Assembly: GCF_045679555.1 (NCBI RefSeq)
Contig: NC_092092.1
Coordinates: forward strand, 24,798,969-24,862,968
Source: Salvelinus alpinus
Taxonomy: Eukaryota > Chordata > Actinopteri > Salmoniformes > Salmonidae
Length of the DNA: 64,000 nt
Direction of reading: 5' to 3'
A program made the translations under genes and the position numbers. The notes under the pieces are model-generated. The model ran no database searches. It had not been told where the DNA came from and saw only the letters and a program-made list of their open reading frames with translations. Shown here piece by piece: positions 1 through 12,353 of this stretch (position 1 is its first letter; every line of letters starts with the position of its first letter).

Positions 1-768
1 TTTAGCATTTTCTACTGTTTGTTTTGCCTGTGTAATTTGTTGTTTTGGCCACTCCCGATCTGGCTAGACAGCCAGCAGAAAAAATAACAGAAGAAGCTAC
101 TTTGATTGCTGCTTGTCAGAAACTGGCAAGCCTTATCACAGGATGTGGATGGATAGATGATGGGTGAGTGGGTAGATGGGTGTGATTGTGAAGCGTGTTG
201 GGATTGATTCAGGGCAACGTGTGTGTGTGTGGACATACGTGTGTGTGCATGCATGCTTTTATGCACGTGCGGGCGTGTGTGTGTATGCTCATGTTTGTGT
301 GTGTGTGTGGAGGGGGGGGGGGACTGTCTGTGGATGGGAATGATTAATGGGCTCCTCCAGCATGAAGGAGTCACATCCTGGGCCCCATAGCCTGAACAGG
401 AACACAGGGACACGCTACCCCTCCCTCCATCCTTTCCCGTCTCTTCCTCCCTCACTCCCTCCAAACCCTGCTTGTTTTCACACCTGCTTGCGGCCTTGAC
501 CACACTGCACACTGCTGAGAAGTTACTATCTCTCTCTCTCTCTGATCCGTTCATCTGTACTGTGATAAAATGGGGCAGCACCGCAGAGAATGGTCCGTAA
601 TGAAAGCGGAAAAGAAAAGGGGGCTTGAGGGGGCGAGTGCAACGAAGCAAAAGTGTACAAATGTTTATGTTTGACTTGACAAATCAAGATGTGAGGTAAT
701 TGATGATTGATGAGGATTATCCCAAGGCGTTGACGCCCTGAGTTGTCAGGGTGAGGTGGGGCGGAGGG
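1..768. other. No gene recognised; GT/TC-rich plain DNA
   Basis: There is no convincing exon, RNA gene or transposon here. An imperfect GT-rich tract lies at about 219-310, interrupted by CATGCATG-type motifs, and a short TC run lies at 528-543. The long minus-strand open frame (12-650) is low-complexity (His/Thr-rich where it crosses the GT tract), so it is a repeat artefact. Confidence 0.6.
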
Positions 769-770
769 TG

Positions 771-807
<37 letters not shown>
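769..807. repeat. (GT)n microsatellite
   Basis: A GT dinucleotide run with one TTTG interruption near 781-784. It marks the downstream limit of the minus-strand open stretch described next. Confidence 0.9.
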
Positions 808-1257
808 ATCAGAAGGCCCTTCCAGTGTGCGAGGGGAGCCTGAGGGGCGGAGATGGAGAGCAGCTATGGTGTTCAAGGTTTTAATGGTGGTTTTCTCTAA
901 GGACTCAGTGAGCTCAGAGCTCCAGGTGTCCTGTCGGATTGACTGTAGTTCCTGGTCTGGGTGACTGAGGGGGGTTGAAAGTGGGAAGTGTAGGGGTTTT
1001 GGGTGACTGGCGGTGGGTGTAAGGGTGGTTATGAGTGGAAGGTTTTGGATGACTGAGGGGACTGTAAGGGCAGAGGAGTGGTGGGTTTTGGGTGACTGGA
1101 GCCTGGTGTGTAAGAGGATTGGTTTCAGTAACTCTGACTGATCGACAGACCCGTTGTGGCAGGTGTCACATGTGTTGTAGGAGGGGACAGGGACTGCGGC
1201 TGGCCTGAGTGGCTGGTCTTCTGTCACGTATGGGCAGTCCTTCTGGCATGCTGCCAC
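808..1257 (-). other. Open minus-strand stretch, possible exon or chance ORF
   Basis: About 150 codons are open on the minus strand between two GT/CA tracts. The translation is Pro/Ser/Thr/Leu-rich, with a cluster of cysteines near its start (motifs CQKDCPYV and CDTCHNGS), and runs out into the microsatellite. A possible splice acceptor (CTGTGGCAG on the minus strand, about 1249-1257) precedes the Cys-containing part, but its polypyrimidine tract is poor and no donor is evident. I do not recognise the protein family. Against a real exon: G-rich plus-strand composition lowers the chance of stops, and short GGGTGACTG-like repeats recur at 959-1100. A chance ORF is more likely than an exon. Confidence 0.15.
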
Positions 1258-1417
1258 AGGTACAAACATACACTTGTTTGTTAGTTTGTTTGTGTGTGTG
1301 TGTGGAAACTGAGGCAGTGTGATTAATGAGTGCTCCAACTTCAGGGGACAGCCATGGCAGGGTGTGACGAATAAACACTGTAGACCTGCATCCTTTCTCT
1401 CAACACGACGCACGCAT

Positions 1418-1537
<120 letters not shown>

Positions 1538-1698
1538 TTCCATTAAACCGGTCCTGACAGTGAAACACCTGTCTTCTGTGCCAACAACAGCACTGGCTGG
1601 CATCCATGTATCTATCAGACTAATCATGAAGCATTGAAACAGCACTTCCCTTTTCATCTGGGCTTGATCCTAATCAGAGCCAACTGTCTGAGTCATGT

Positions 1699-1915
<217 letters not shown>

Positions 1916-2736
1916 GTGCATACTACTATGTGCATGTGTGGGTAAAGACTTTACTCAAAAGTGTTGAGCCCCAGCTTTGTGAGTTCTGCTGATAACAGCA
2001 GTAAGACGGGGGAGACTGTTCAAAGAAGTTCAGCACCATGTGTGGCTCTCCCTCAATCCACTTTATAGTTTCTCCAGAAGAATTATCCCCACTGTGATAG
2101 CTATTATTAGTGGTGTAAAACCTAGCCTATGCAAACGAACTCTGACAGGACAAATGAAAGTCATCAAAAGTGCATTCTCGCTTTCACTCTCTCGCTCTCT
2201 TTTCCACTCTCTCTCGTTCTCTCTCTCTTTTCTGTTTGTTAAAGGAAGAAGGGGATTTAAAGTTCTGAAACGCTCTGAGGAGAACATTGAGAGGCAGAGA
2301 ATTAAAGAGGGGGAGAATAAAAAGAGTGCTATATGTAGTTGAAATGAGCTCAGAGCTCTGCTCTAAAGTGTCCATTCACCGCAGAAATACTTGGTAACAG
2401 AACTTTTCCTTTAGATAAAGAGAACCAGCTTTGTCCATGTCCATTCCTACACAAATGATTAATCATATTCTCCGTTAGAGTTAGGAGGGCATGTCTTAAA
2501 TCGCATGTCTTGACCTTTAGCTACAGAAGTGCAATAGTTGACATTCTAATACCAACAACCATTTACCCTAGCAACCTTTTGTCTTTAATGTTCTCCTTGC
2601 AAAGGGCAAGTCCAACTGTTAATAACGTGGTGTGTTATTATGACACAATAATATATCACACACCATGTAAACCAACCCCAGGGTCGTAAATATAATGCAT
2701 GCTCTCATCTTTAAGTATGGAGGCCATGTTGCATTG
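1916..2736. other. No gene recognised
   Basis: Plain AT-moderate DNA with a CT-rich patch at about 2178-2232. The open frames on either strand are short and low-complexity, and I see no transposon ends. Confidence 0.55.
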
Positions 2737-2790
2737 ACACACACAAACACACACACACACACACACACACTTCCACACACACATATAGAA
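2737..2790. repeat. (CA)n microsatellite
   Basis: An ACACAAACAC run leads into a pure AC tract, then an interrupted CCACACACACAT tail. Confidence 0.9.
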
Positions 2791-3907
2791 GTGAGCGCAT
2801 GCATGGATTCCTGCTCTGCTGTACTGGTACAGTCCACATGCCATTCCAATGCGATGAGGGGGGGATTGATATCTGGGGGCACATAATCATCAGACTCGAG
2901 GGCCTCGGCTGTCCCACTTTCTTTACCCTCTGCCAGTGCCACGAGGCCTGGACACTGCCTGCCTGACATCCCTGGAAAGATGAGAGAGGGAGAGAGAAGG
3001 CGGGAGAGAGATAATGGGGAAGAGGCAGAGAGTGAAGGGAGGAGAGCGATGGAGATTGAGAGAGTGAAAGAAAAGGGAGAAGCACTGGAGGTAGAGAGAG
3101 AGAGGGAGGGGAGACAGATATAGAGACTGGGGACTAGCACTAGTTTAATGTGGTTATTACTGGGGTCTGACGAGTGTTTTGGCAGCTCTGCAGTCTGCTC
3201 TTATCTCCATTCAGTCCCTGCTCAGACCTCACTCCTCATAATGTCCTCATATTAGGACTGAGCCCTGGGCACAGGGAGGCAGCCAGGCAGGGCTGGGAAA
3301 GGTTAGCAACTACAGGAGGGATAGCAGCTCGGATGGCCACATTCGGAAGGAATATCCCCTGTTGCTCTGGAGCGGAGGGTGGAAAGTAAGAGAAGATGAC
3401 ACACCCCATCACACACTCACAGACAAGAGTAAATATAGATGCACACAAAGACACACACACACACATTTTATAAACATGCCATCTACAGTTGGATGGAGCC
3501 TGTGAGCCTACATAGAGAGCAGCAGCAGTAACAGCTGTGTGTCCAGTGGGCCTGCAGCCACTGTCTCTCCACTGGTACTGGCACATTAGCAGACAGACAG
3601 ACAAACTTGCAGGCTGACAGATAGTGCCCCCTGCCTCCCCCCTAATCTGGCCTAATGCCTTCACAGTACTGAAAGAGGATGTGTTCTCAATGGCACCCTA
3701 TTCTGTATATAGCGAACTACTTTCCACCTTGTCCACCATGCTGTTGACCCATTCATTCGGTATCAAATCCTTATTATAATCAGCATGGACAAAGAGTGAC
3801 GCACACACAGCTCTGCCCAGAGTAGGTATTGGTCACATGCAACTCATGGAGTGCAGACCCCTTGTACCTCCCACCCACGAGCACCTGTTCAATCTAACAC
3901 CCAAGAG
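2791..3907. other. No gene recognised; GA-rich patch and half-palindrome remnant
   Basis: A purine-rich GAGA patch lies at about 2980-3125 and a short CA run at about 3449-3464. Positions 3688-3721 (GGCACCCTATTC followed by TAGCGAACTACTT) match the left half of the palindromic repeat described at 5451, 6547, 37323 and 53803. No exon is supported. Confidence 0.5.
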
Positions 3908-3999
3908 TCTCTCTCTGTGTCTCTCTCTCTCTCTATCTATCTCTCTCTCTGTCTCTCTGTGTCTCTGTGTCTCCTTCTCACACACACACATGCACACAC
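3908..3999. repeat. (CT)n/(TCTG)n tract followed by CA run
   Basis: CTCTCTGTGTCT-type repeats run to about 3978, then CACACACATGCACACACA. This is simple compound sequence. Confidence 0.85.
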
Positions 4000-4311
4000 A
4001 CCCCACCGCAGCACCAAGCTGTCCCACTGTGATAAGCTCAGTGGCATTTTCATCAGCAGACCGCTTCTCCGCTCCGATTGGACCATTATCATAAGAAAGA
4101 CTTTCTGGATCCAGGAAGCCTCTGGACTCTGATTCATGTTCAAAATTGGGATTAGTTAATCTGTCCCCTCAAATCCCCTCAAACACACGAGGAACAAACA
4201 TTCAACAGATAGATAACCACCACAGCTTTGGTAGAGAGGAGAAGGGGAGGAGGGGAGAAGGGAAGGAGGTGTGGAGATATTTCGATATTCCACCCATGTC
4301 CATTTCTATTT

Positions 4312-4775
4312 CTTTCTCTTTCTCTCTGCCTTTTTAATGTCTCTGTCTGTGTGCACTTCTTTCAGTCTCAGTAAACCTCTCCTTTCTCTCTGCCTTTAAA
4401 TTGTCTCTGTCTGTGTGCGCTTCTTTCAGTCTCAGTAAACCTCTCCTTTCTCTCTGCCTTTTAATTGTCTCTGTCTGTGTGTGCTTCTTTCATCTCACTT
4501 AACCTCTCCTTTCTCTCTGCATTTTTAATATCTCTGTCTGTGTGCGCTTCTTTCATCTCACTTAACCTCTCCTTTCTCTCTGCCTTTTTAATGTCTCTGT
4601 CTGTGTGCGCTTCTTTCAGTCTCACTTAACCTCTCCTTTCTCTCTGCCTTTTTAATGTCTCTGTCTGTGTGCGCTTCTTTCAGTCTCACTTAACCTCTCC
4701 TTTCTCTCTGCCTTTTTAATGTCTCTGTCTGTGTGCGCTTCTTTCAGTCTCAGTAAACCTCTCCTTTCTCGCTGC
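4312..4775. repeat. Minisatellite, 63-64-bp unit, about 7 copies
   Basis: The unit starts CCTCTCCTTTCTCTCTGC and continues with TCTCTGTCTGTGTGCGCTTC and TTTCAGTCTCA. The CCTCTCC landmark recurs at 4376, 4440, 4503, 4566, 4630, 4694 and 4758, giving spacings of 63 or 64 bp. Copies differ by a GTAAA/CTTAA variant and by loss of one base in some units. The unit is pyrimidine-rich on the plus strand and contains a TTTCAG-type motif, but no transcript is indicated. Confidence 0.95.
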
Positions 4776-5450
4776 ATCTACGTTAGCTGACCGCTGTCAC
4801 CTCCCCTGTAGGCCCCAGTTAGCTAGCCAAAAACAGTGGGGTACTCCCCTTGTGAAATGATATGTTGAGAGAGAGCACTGTGAGTTTTTGAAGGAAAAGT
4901 AGACAGTAGACAGACAAACCCTTTTGTTTTGTCATTGCTTGACATCTGAAATGTTATCTTTCTCCACAAACCGGGGAGTGTTTGATGTGGCAGAGAGAAG
5001 TCGAGGGGCTCCATACGAGCAACAAAAGCCAAAAGAGAAAAATGATTTAACTCCCAGATGAAAAGAAGAATAGCATCTCTGAAAACGCTCTTGATCTGTT
5101 CTGTTGTTGGTTTAGAATTCTCTGCTACGAGGCTGCCCACTTTGTTTTCAGAAGGAGAAACGGGTTGTAATGCAAATCTAACAGACCCAAAGGAAGCCAA
5201 ACACCACCAACATCCTTGAGTCAGAAGAAAGAAGAGAAGAGAGAAAGAAGAGAAAAAAGGATTGAAGATGAAAGGAACTTCTACAATCAACGTACACCTC
5301 CATTTCTCCCTCCCACCGTCCATCCATCCCTTCCTTCTACTCTCACTGACATGAAAATGGCCTGTCTCACGTCAATTGAGCACAAAGCAGTCCAATTTCC
5401 AGGTAGGTAAATGAGAGATTATTTAAATGCTGACCCTAAACTCTGTCTGC
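4776..5450. other. No gene recognised
   Basis: Plain DNA. A 166-codon minus-strand frame (4823-5323) exists, but it has a Phe/Leu/Ser-rich composition without recognisable motifs and no flanking gene structure, so I do not call it. Confidence 0.5.
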
Positions 5451-5538
5451 GTCCCAAATGTCACCATTTCCCTATTTATCCCATAGGGCTCTGGTCAAAA
5501 GTAGTGTGCTATATAGCGAATAGGGTGCCATTTGGGAC
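5451..5538. repeat. Palindromic short interspersed repeat (MITE-like)
   Basis: It begins GTCCCAAATG and ends CATTTGGGAC, an exact 10-bp inverted terminal pair. The interior right half contains CAAAAGTAGTG and GAATAGGGTGCCATTTGGG. The left half is shortened here. Relatives in this window lie at 6547-6657, 37323-37388 (left half), 53803-53920 and 3688-3721. It has no coding capacity, and the symmetry suggests a fold-back non-autonomous element. Confidence 0.75.
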
Positions 5539-6008
5539 ACATATCCTGTCACATGGCCCTGGCTGAGATCTCAGAGGGTTTTAATTTCCCTCATGCTGAG
5601 GGAGCTTTAGCTAATCAGTCTTCTCCTCATTTCTCCTCTCCACAACTTCAAAGTTCAACGTGATTTAGCTAGAGATGATCTTCAGCTCTGCAGAGCCAAT
5701 TTGATTTGTGCTTTAGCTACTTTAGTTTCTAGACAGGCTGGGTAGATAAATGAACAAAGCGTTTTGAATCCCTAGACTGAATGACATGTCTGTCCATTGT
5801 ACTGTACACGTGTGGTATTAAAGTTGAGGTAGTTTGGCTAAGCAGCACAGGGGATAATTATAATTGAGTCGTAGGAAAAAAGATCAGGATTTAATGCAAT
5901 AGACCCACTTGGTTTAACAAGTTGCAATTCACACTCAAGCTTCTTTTATATGAAAGTCACTTTGTGACAACATGCTATCAGTATGGTGAGAACCTGATTT
6001 GATGAAAT
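5539..6008. other. No gene recognised
   Basis: AT-rich plain DNA between two short interspersed repeats. No open frame of interest, no repeat ends. Confidence 0.5.
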
Positions 6009-6148
6009 AAATTATGCCATTTAGCAGACGCTTTTATCCAAATCGACTTAGAGTCAGGTGTTCATACATTTTACATAGGGGTGGCCCCAGTAATTGAACC
6101 CACAATCCTTGCATTGCAAGTGCCATGTTCTACCAACTGAGCCACAAA
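6009..6148 (-). mobile_element. tRNA-derived SINE with conserved 3' tail
   Basis: Read on the minus strand it opens with a tRNA-like head: TGGCTCAGTTGG resembles an internal A box, and GTGGGTTCAATTAC resembles a degenerate B box. It ends with AAAAGCGTCTGCTAAATGGC, the tail motif shared by many fish tRNA SINEs. The same tail appears in degenerate form at the 3' end of the SINE at 35442-35572. The B box has lost its canonical TCC end, so this is a dead copy. It is not a functional tRNA gene, since there is no cloverleaf 3' half. Confidence 0.75.
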
Positions 6149-6894
6149 TAAAGTGTAATTAATGTCCCGTCTGACTATTAGTGCTGAGCATAATGTACTC
6201 TGACTGTGCTATCTCTTCCCTATAGTGTAATACTGCCTCACTCCTGCCCATAAGAACAGCTGTAATTGTTACACTCAAAATTATTAGACCATCCTATAAG
6301 ACCATTAAGCATAATATATTTCCACTAAGAACTATCTTCCCATAGTGTAGTGGTGCTTCACACCTTCCCATAACCACCCTCTCCATTCCCATAACCACCC
6401 TCTCCCTGGAGCGAGTGGAGGGAGAGAAACGAGCTTCCCTCCACGCTTTATTGATTCCAGAGGTTATTAACACATAGTCAAGAAAGTAATCACCTTATTA
6501 GGAGCAGATTGCAGCGCCAGCGCCTTCCTGCCTGACTGCCAATATGCATCCCAAATTACATCCTATTTCCTATACAGTGCACTACTTTTGACTAGGGCCC
6601 ATAGGACTCTGGACAAAAGTAGTGCACTACGTAGGGAATAGGGTACCATTTGGGACGACACACGCTCTACTCACTCTACACTCAACCTCATGTTCTTACA
6701 GTAAATGAGAAAATCACCATATTACTCTGAGGAAAGATAATCGGTTACATTAACGAATGCAGCAAGAGGCCTTGTTACACCAATGTAATTAAAGTAGGAG
6801 AGAACAGGGAATAATGATTATCAGTTGATTCATGAAAATTACCCTTTAATTATTCCTACCAGTGTTTACTTCATTAAAACGATGTAATCCAAGG
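6149..6894. other. Plain DNA with palindromic repeat at 6547-6657
   Basis: The only recognisable feature is a nearly complete copy of the palindromic repeat (6547-6657). Its left arm runs from ATCCCAAATT through GTGCACTACTTTTGACTAG, its centre is GGGCCCATAGG, and its right arm contains CAAAAGTAGTGCACTAC and GGTACCATTTGGGACG. No exon is seen. Confidence 0.6.
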
Positions 6895-7745
6895 GTGATA
6901 TTAATGTCGAGTTAAATTGGGAATGCAAATGAATGGAATTATGGATTCTTAATCACATGGAATTTAACATGGAATTATTAATTATTAGTAAAACTATTCG
7001 GCCTATGTGTCACGTTCTGACCTATGTTCTTTTGTTATTTCTTTGTTTTAGTATAGTCAGGGCGTGAGTTGGGTGGGTTATCTATGTTTGTGTTTCTATG
7101 TTGGGTTTTTCGTTTGGCCTGATATGGTTCTCAATCAGAGGCAGGTGTTAGTCGTTGTCTCTGATTGGGAACCATATTTAAGGAGCCTGTTTTCTGTTGT
7201 GTTTTGTGGGTGGTTGTCTTCCGTGTCTGTGTGTTCCACACGGAACTGTTTCGGTTTTCTTTCGTTCAATTTATTGTTTTGTATTTCAGTGTTCAGTTTG
7301 TTCTATTAAAGTTTCATCATGAACACTTACCACACAGTGCTTTGGTCCTCCTCTCTTTCTCCAGACGAAGATCGTTACACTATGCTTAGTTCACATATTG
7401 TAATTTAAAGAATTCATTTCTACGGTGGCGGGATCCATTAGAGGACTTATGGAGAATGATGAAGAACCTTGATTTACTGTTAATGTCCAACATCTCTCCT
7501 CGTGTCCTAGCATTGCAGTGTGTCAAATCATATTCTTACCCGCCCCACAGACACACACACACCCCAGTGCACATGAAAAACGTGAACATTCCCTGTCTCT
7601 CCTCATAATCTCCCTTCGATGTCTCTGCACTTTGACACAATGGCAACAAAGAGAGCCCCATCTCCACCTTTACTGCAGCATCAGAAAAAGGGTCAGACCA
7701 GGTAATCAACCCACCATTAACCCCTCAGCTGGGCTCTCAGATATA
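6895..7745. repeat. Tandem duplication, copy 1 (carries LTR insertion)
   Basis: Sequence from TTAATGTCGAGTTAAATTGG through GCTGGGCTCTCAG is repeated at about 9645-10015. Copy 1 contains a solo LTR (7008-7379). It ends at the TA where the Tc1 element begins (7746). Copy 2 has neither insertion in this stretch. The shared tract includes CCTGTCTCTCCT, AGAGAGCCCCATCTCCACC and AACCCCTCAGCTGGGCT. It is non-coding. Confidence 0.85.
7008..7379 (+). mobile_element. Solo LTR, Gypsy-like, 372 bp
   Basis: It begins TGTCACGTTCTGACC and ends GATCGTTACA, and is flanked on both sides by CTATG (7003-7007 and 7380-7384), a perfect 5-bp target duplication. Related LTRs occur at 60493-60861, at 63284-63526 (truncated) and reversed at 48649-48927. 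A strong stem-loop (arms at 7123-7140 and 7159-7176) is conserved in these relatives. TATTAAAG at 7302-7309 lies upstream of the end in a plausible polyadenylation region. No internal retroviral sequence accompanies it, so it is a recombined solo LTR. Confidence 0.93.
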
Positions 7746-9368
<1,623 letters not shown>

Positions 9369-9370
9369 TA

Positions 9371-9644
9371 GGACAGACACTTTTTTTTAAAACTTGGGGG
9401 GGACCATCTTGTTCCATGTAGTGAATCTTATTCAGTGCGTTTGGATGGGCTAATAGCAGTAAGGCCAAAGCATTTTTTTCATCCAATAATTATTTAAAAT
9501 ATATATTTTTTATACGTCAAGGGGTCTTAAAATTCTAAATGAAATAACTAAATGATCCTTGGTATGACCTTCTTAAAACAATTCCATATAGCTTCGTAGA
9601 ACCCCCCCGCTCCCGCCTTAGACAGGGCTTAGAGTCTTATGGGT
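9371..9644. other. Unrecognised AT-rich segment
   Basis: It lies between the Tc1 element and the second duplication copy. It contains T-rich runs and GGGGTCTTAAAATTC-like text that I do not recognise. No open frame of interest. Confidence 0.5.
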
Positions 9645-10015
9645 TAATGTCGAGTTAAATTGGGAATGCAAATGAATGGAATTGAGTATTCTTAACCACA
9701 TGTAACTAAACATGGAATGATTAATTGTTTGTAAAACTATTAGGTAAATGCTGAGTTCACATATTGTCATTTACAGAATTAATATTTACGATAGTGGGAT
9801 CTACTAGAGGACACACACCCCGGTGCACATGAAAAATCTGACCATTCCCTGTCTCTCCTTATAGAGGTAAGCCCAGAGCTTTCTTTAATCTCCCTTTGTA
9901 TGTCTCTGCCCTTTGACACAATGGCCACAAAGAGAGCCCCATCTCCACCTTTACTGCAGCCTCAGAAAAAGGGCCGGACCAGGTATTCAGCCAACCATTA
10001 ACCCCTCAGCTGGGC
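9645..10015. repeat. Tandem duplication, copy 2 (empty site)
   Basis: This is the paralogue of 6895-7745 without LTR or Tc1. Where copy 1 has CTATG-LTR-CTATG, copy 2 reads straight through (ACTATTAGGTAAATGCTGAG). Copies differ by point changes and small indels (for example AAGCCCAGAGC present only here), so the duplication predates both insertions. Confidence 0.85.
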
Positions 10016-10515
10016 TTTGAGAGGGCAGAGAATGGAGGGGTTACACCATTAGCTCCCTATAGTACATCCATCCACCCATCCCTCCACACCCCTCTATCCA
10101 ACGCCGCCCCTTCAACAGACCAGCACCCTTTTGTTCCATTGTCCTCAGAGTGACGGATTCTGGTAACAAACAGAGGACAAGAGGGAAAAATTAAGGGTCC
10201 AGGGTTGGGTGTTTGATTGGCAACTCAGCTCTCCAACCTGTCAACACAGAGAATGAAAGAATAAGAAGGCAACTTCTTAAAAAGACCAGGCCTGGCCTGA
10301 AAACAAGGGTACGTCCTGAAAGGAAGAGGACAAGACTGACCACTGATATAATCAGAATAATAAAGAATGAAGTCCTGAGTCCTGATTCGTCTTCTCTCTG
10401 GTGGTTCATCCTGATCTGGGACTGTAATAAATGAAAGCAGAGGGAGGAGAGGGGAGAAGGAGAGTAGTTAGAAGGCCACAGTTAGTTAACCCAGGGTTTC
10501 CCAAACTCAGTCCTA
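10016..10515. other. No gene recognised
   Basis: Plain DNA upstream of the LINE. Open frames on both strands at 10191-10434 overlap each other and have no domain features. Confidence 0.5.
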
Positions 10516-12240
10516 AAGGCTAGAGCTGCCGCTTTCAAGGACCGGTACACTCATCCCGCTACGACCTCCGACAAGCAATCAAACAGGCAAAGCGTCAGTG
10601 GAGGACTAAGATCGAATCTTACTACACCAGCTCTGACGCTCGTTGGATGTGGCAGGGCAAAAGGCAAACCCATCTGCGAGCTTCCCAGTGATACAAGCCT
10701 ACCAGACGAGCTAAATGCCTTCTATGCTCAAGCTCTTCTATGCTCGCTTCGAGGCAAGCAACACTGAACCATGCATGAGAGCACCAGTAGTTCCGGATGA
10801 CTGTGTGATCTCCCTCTTCATAGTCGATGTGAGTAGGACCTTTAAACATTTACAAAGCCAGGGGCCAGATAGATTACCAGGACACGTACTCAGAGTATGC
10901 GCTGAACAGCTGGCGGGTGTCTTCCCTGACATTTTCAACCTGTCCCTGACCCAGTCTGTAATACCTACATGTTTCAAGGAGACCACCACAGTCCCTGTGC
11001 CCAAGAACGCCAAGGTAAACTGACTAAATGACTATCGCCCTGTAGCACTCACATCTGTAGCCATGAAATGCTTTGTAAGTCCGGTCATGGCTCACATCAA
11101 CACCATCATCCCAGACACACTGGACCCACTCTAATTTACATATTGCCCCAACAGATCCACAGATCACGCAATCTCCATTGCACTCCACACTGCCATCTCC
11201 CACCTGGATAAGAGGAACACCTATATGTGAGAATGTTGTTCATATACTACACCATAGTGTCCTCCAAGCTCATCACTAAGCGCAGGACACCTCCCTCTGA
11301 AACTGGATCCTGGACTTGCTGATGGGCCGCACCCAGGTCGTGAGGTAGGCAACAACACATCCGCCATGCTGACCCTCAACAAGGGGCCCCTTAGGGGTGC
11401 ATTCTTAGTCCCCTCCTATACTCACTGTTCACCCATAACTGCGTGGCTGCCCACGACTATAACACCATCATTACGTTTTCTGACGACACGACTGTGGTAG
11501 GCCTGATCACCGACGATGATGAGACCGCTTATAGAGAGGAGGTCAGTGACAATAACCTCTCCCTCAGCATCAGCAAGACAAAGAAGCTGACCGTGTACTA
11601 CAGAAAACGAAGAACCAAACACGCCCACATCCACATTTACAGGAGCTCTAGTGGAGTGGGTCGAGAGCTTAAAGTTTCTCAGTGTCCAAATCACTAAGGA
11701 ATTAACATGGTCCACACACACCAACATAGTCGTGAAGAAGGCACGACAACGCCTCTTCACCTCAGGAGATGGGCCCTCAGATCCTCAAAAAGTTATACAG
11801 CTGCACCATCAAGAGCATCTTGACTGGCTGCATCACCGGCTGGGTATGGAAACTGCTTGGCATCCGACCGCAATGTGCTACAGATAGTAGTGTGCATACG
11901 GCCCAGTACATTACTGGGGCCAAGCTCTCTGCCATCCAGGACCTCTATACCAGGTTGTGTCATAGGAAGGCCCTAAAAATTGTCAAAGACTCCAGTCACC
12001 CAAGTCACAGACTTTTCTCTCTGCTACCGCACAGCAAGCTGTACCGATGCACCAAGTCTGGACCCAACAGAACCCTGAACAGTTTCTACCCCCAAGCCAT
12101 ACGACTACTAAGTAGCTAACCAAATTGCTACCCGGAATATGCATTGACCCTCTTTGCACTAACTCTTTTGATTCAACACTTATGCTGCTGCTACTGATTA
12201 TTACATATCCTGTTGCCCAGTCGCTTTACCCCTACCTATA
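10516..12240 (+). mobile_element. LINE (Rex1/L2-like non-LTR retrotransposon), 5' part of split copy
   Basis: A 5'-truncated plus-strand copy. It begins in the linker before the reverse transcriptase (TACGACCTCCGACAAGC, CAAACAGGCAAAGCGTCAG) and carries degenerate RT coding to about 12119, then 3' UTR to CCTACCTATA at 12240. Its missing 3' end resumes at 21366 after a 9.1-kb insertion. The clade is assigned by the protein style (DPLQF, ALHTALSHLDK and FSDDTTVVGLI motifs), which resembles fish Rex1/L2-type elements. Confidence 0.88.
10560..12119 (+). pseudogene. LINE reverse transcriptase, decayed
   Basis: Successive frames give the segments expected of a non-LTR RT in order. First is the upstream LFYARFEASNTEP block (about 10730-11020), then a broken palm region with remnants of the YRPVALTS motif at about 11035. 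The C motif FSDDTTVVGLITDDDET lies at about 11478, and the C-terminal block includes CITGWVWKL, AKLSAIQDLYTRLC and SFYPQAIRLL up to 12119. Multiple frameshifts and an internal deletion around 11225-11290 remove motif A. The encoded enzyme would reverse-transcribe its own RNA at a nicked chromosomal target; this copy is long dead. There are far more lesions here than in the minus-strand LINE at 31284-32278. Confidence 0.85.
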
Positions 12241-12353
12241 CAGTGCCTTTGGAAAGTATTCAGACAACTAGACTTTTTCAACATTTTGTTACGTTACAGC
12301 CTTTTTTTCATCAGCAATCTACACACAATACCACAGAATTGCAAATGTATTAA

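Noticed and set aside
4823..5323. 166-codon minus-strand ORF
   Set aside because: No recognisable domain, Phe/Leu/Ser-rich composition, no exon context; length attainable by chance.
6009..6148. tRNA gene on the minus strand
   Set aside because: Only the 5' half resembles a tRNA, the B box is degenerate and no acceptor stem closes; a SINE tail follows.
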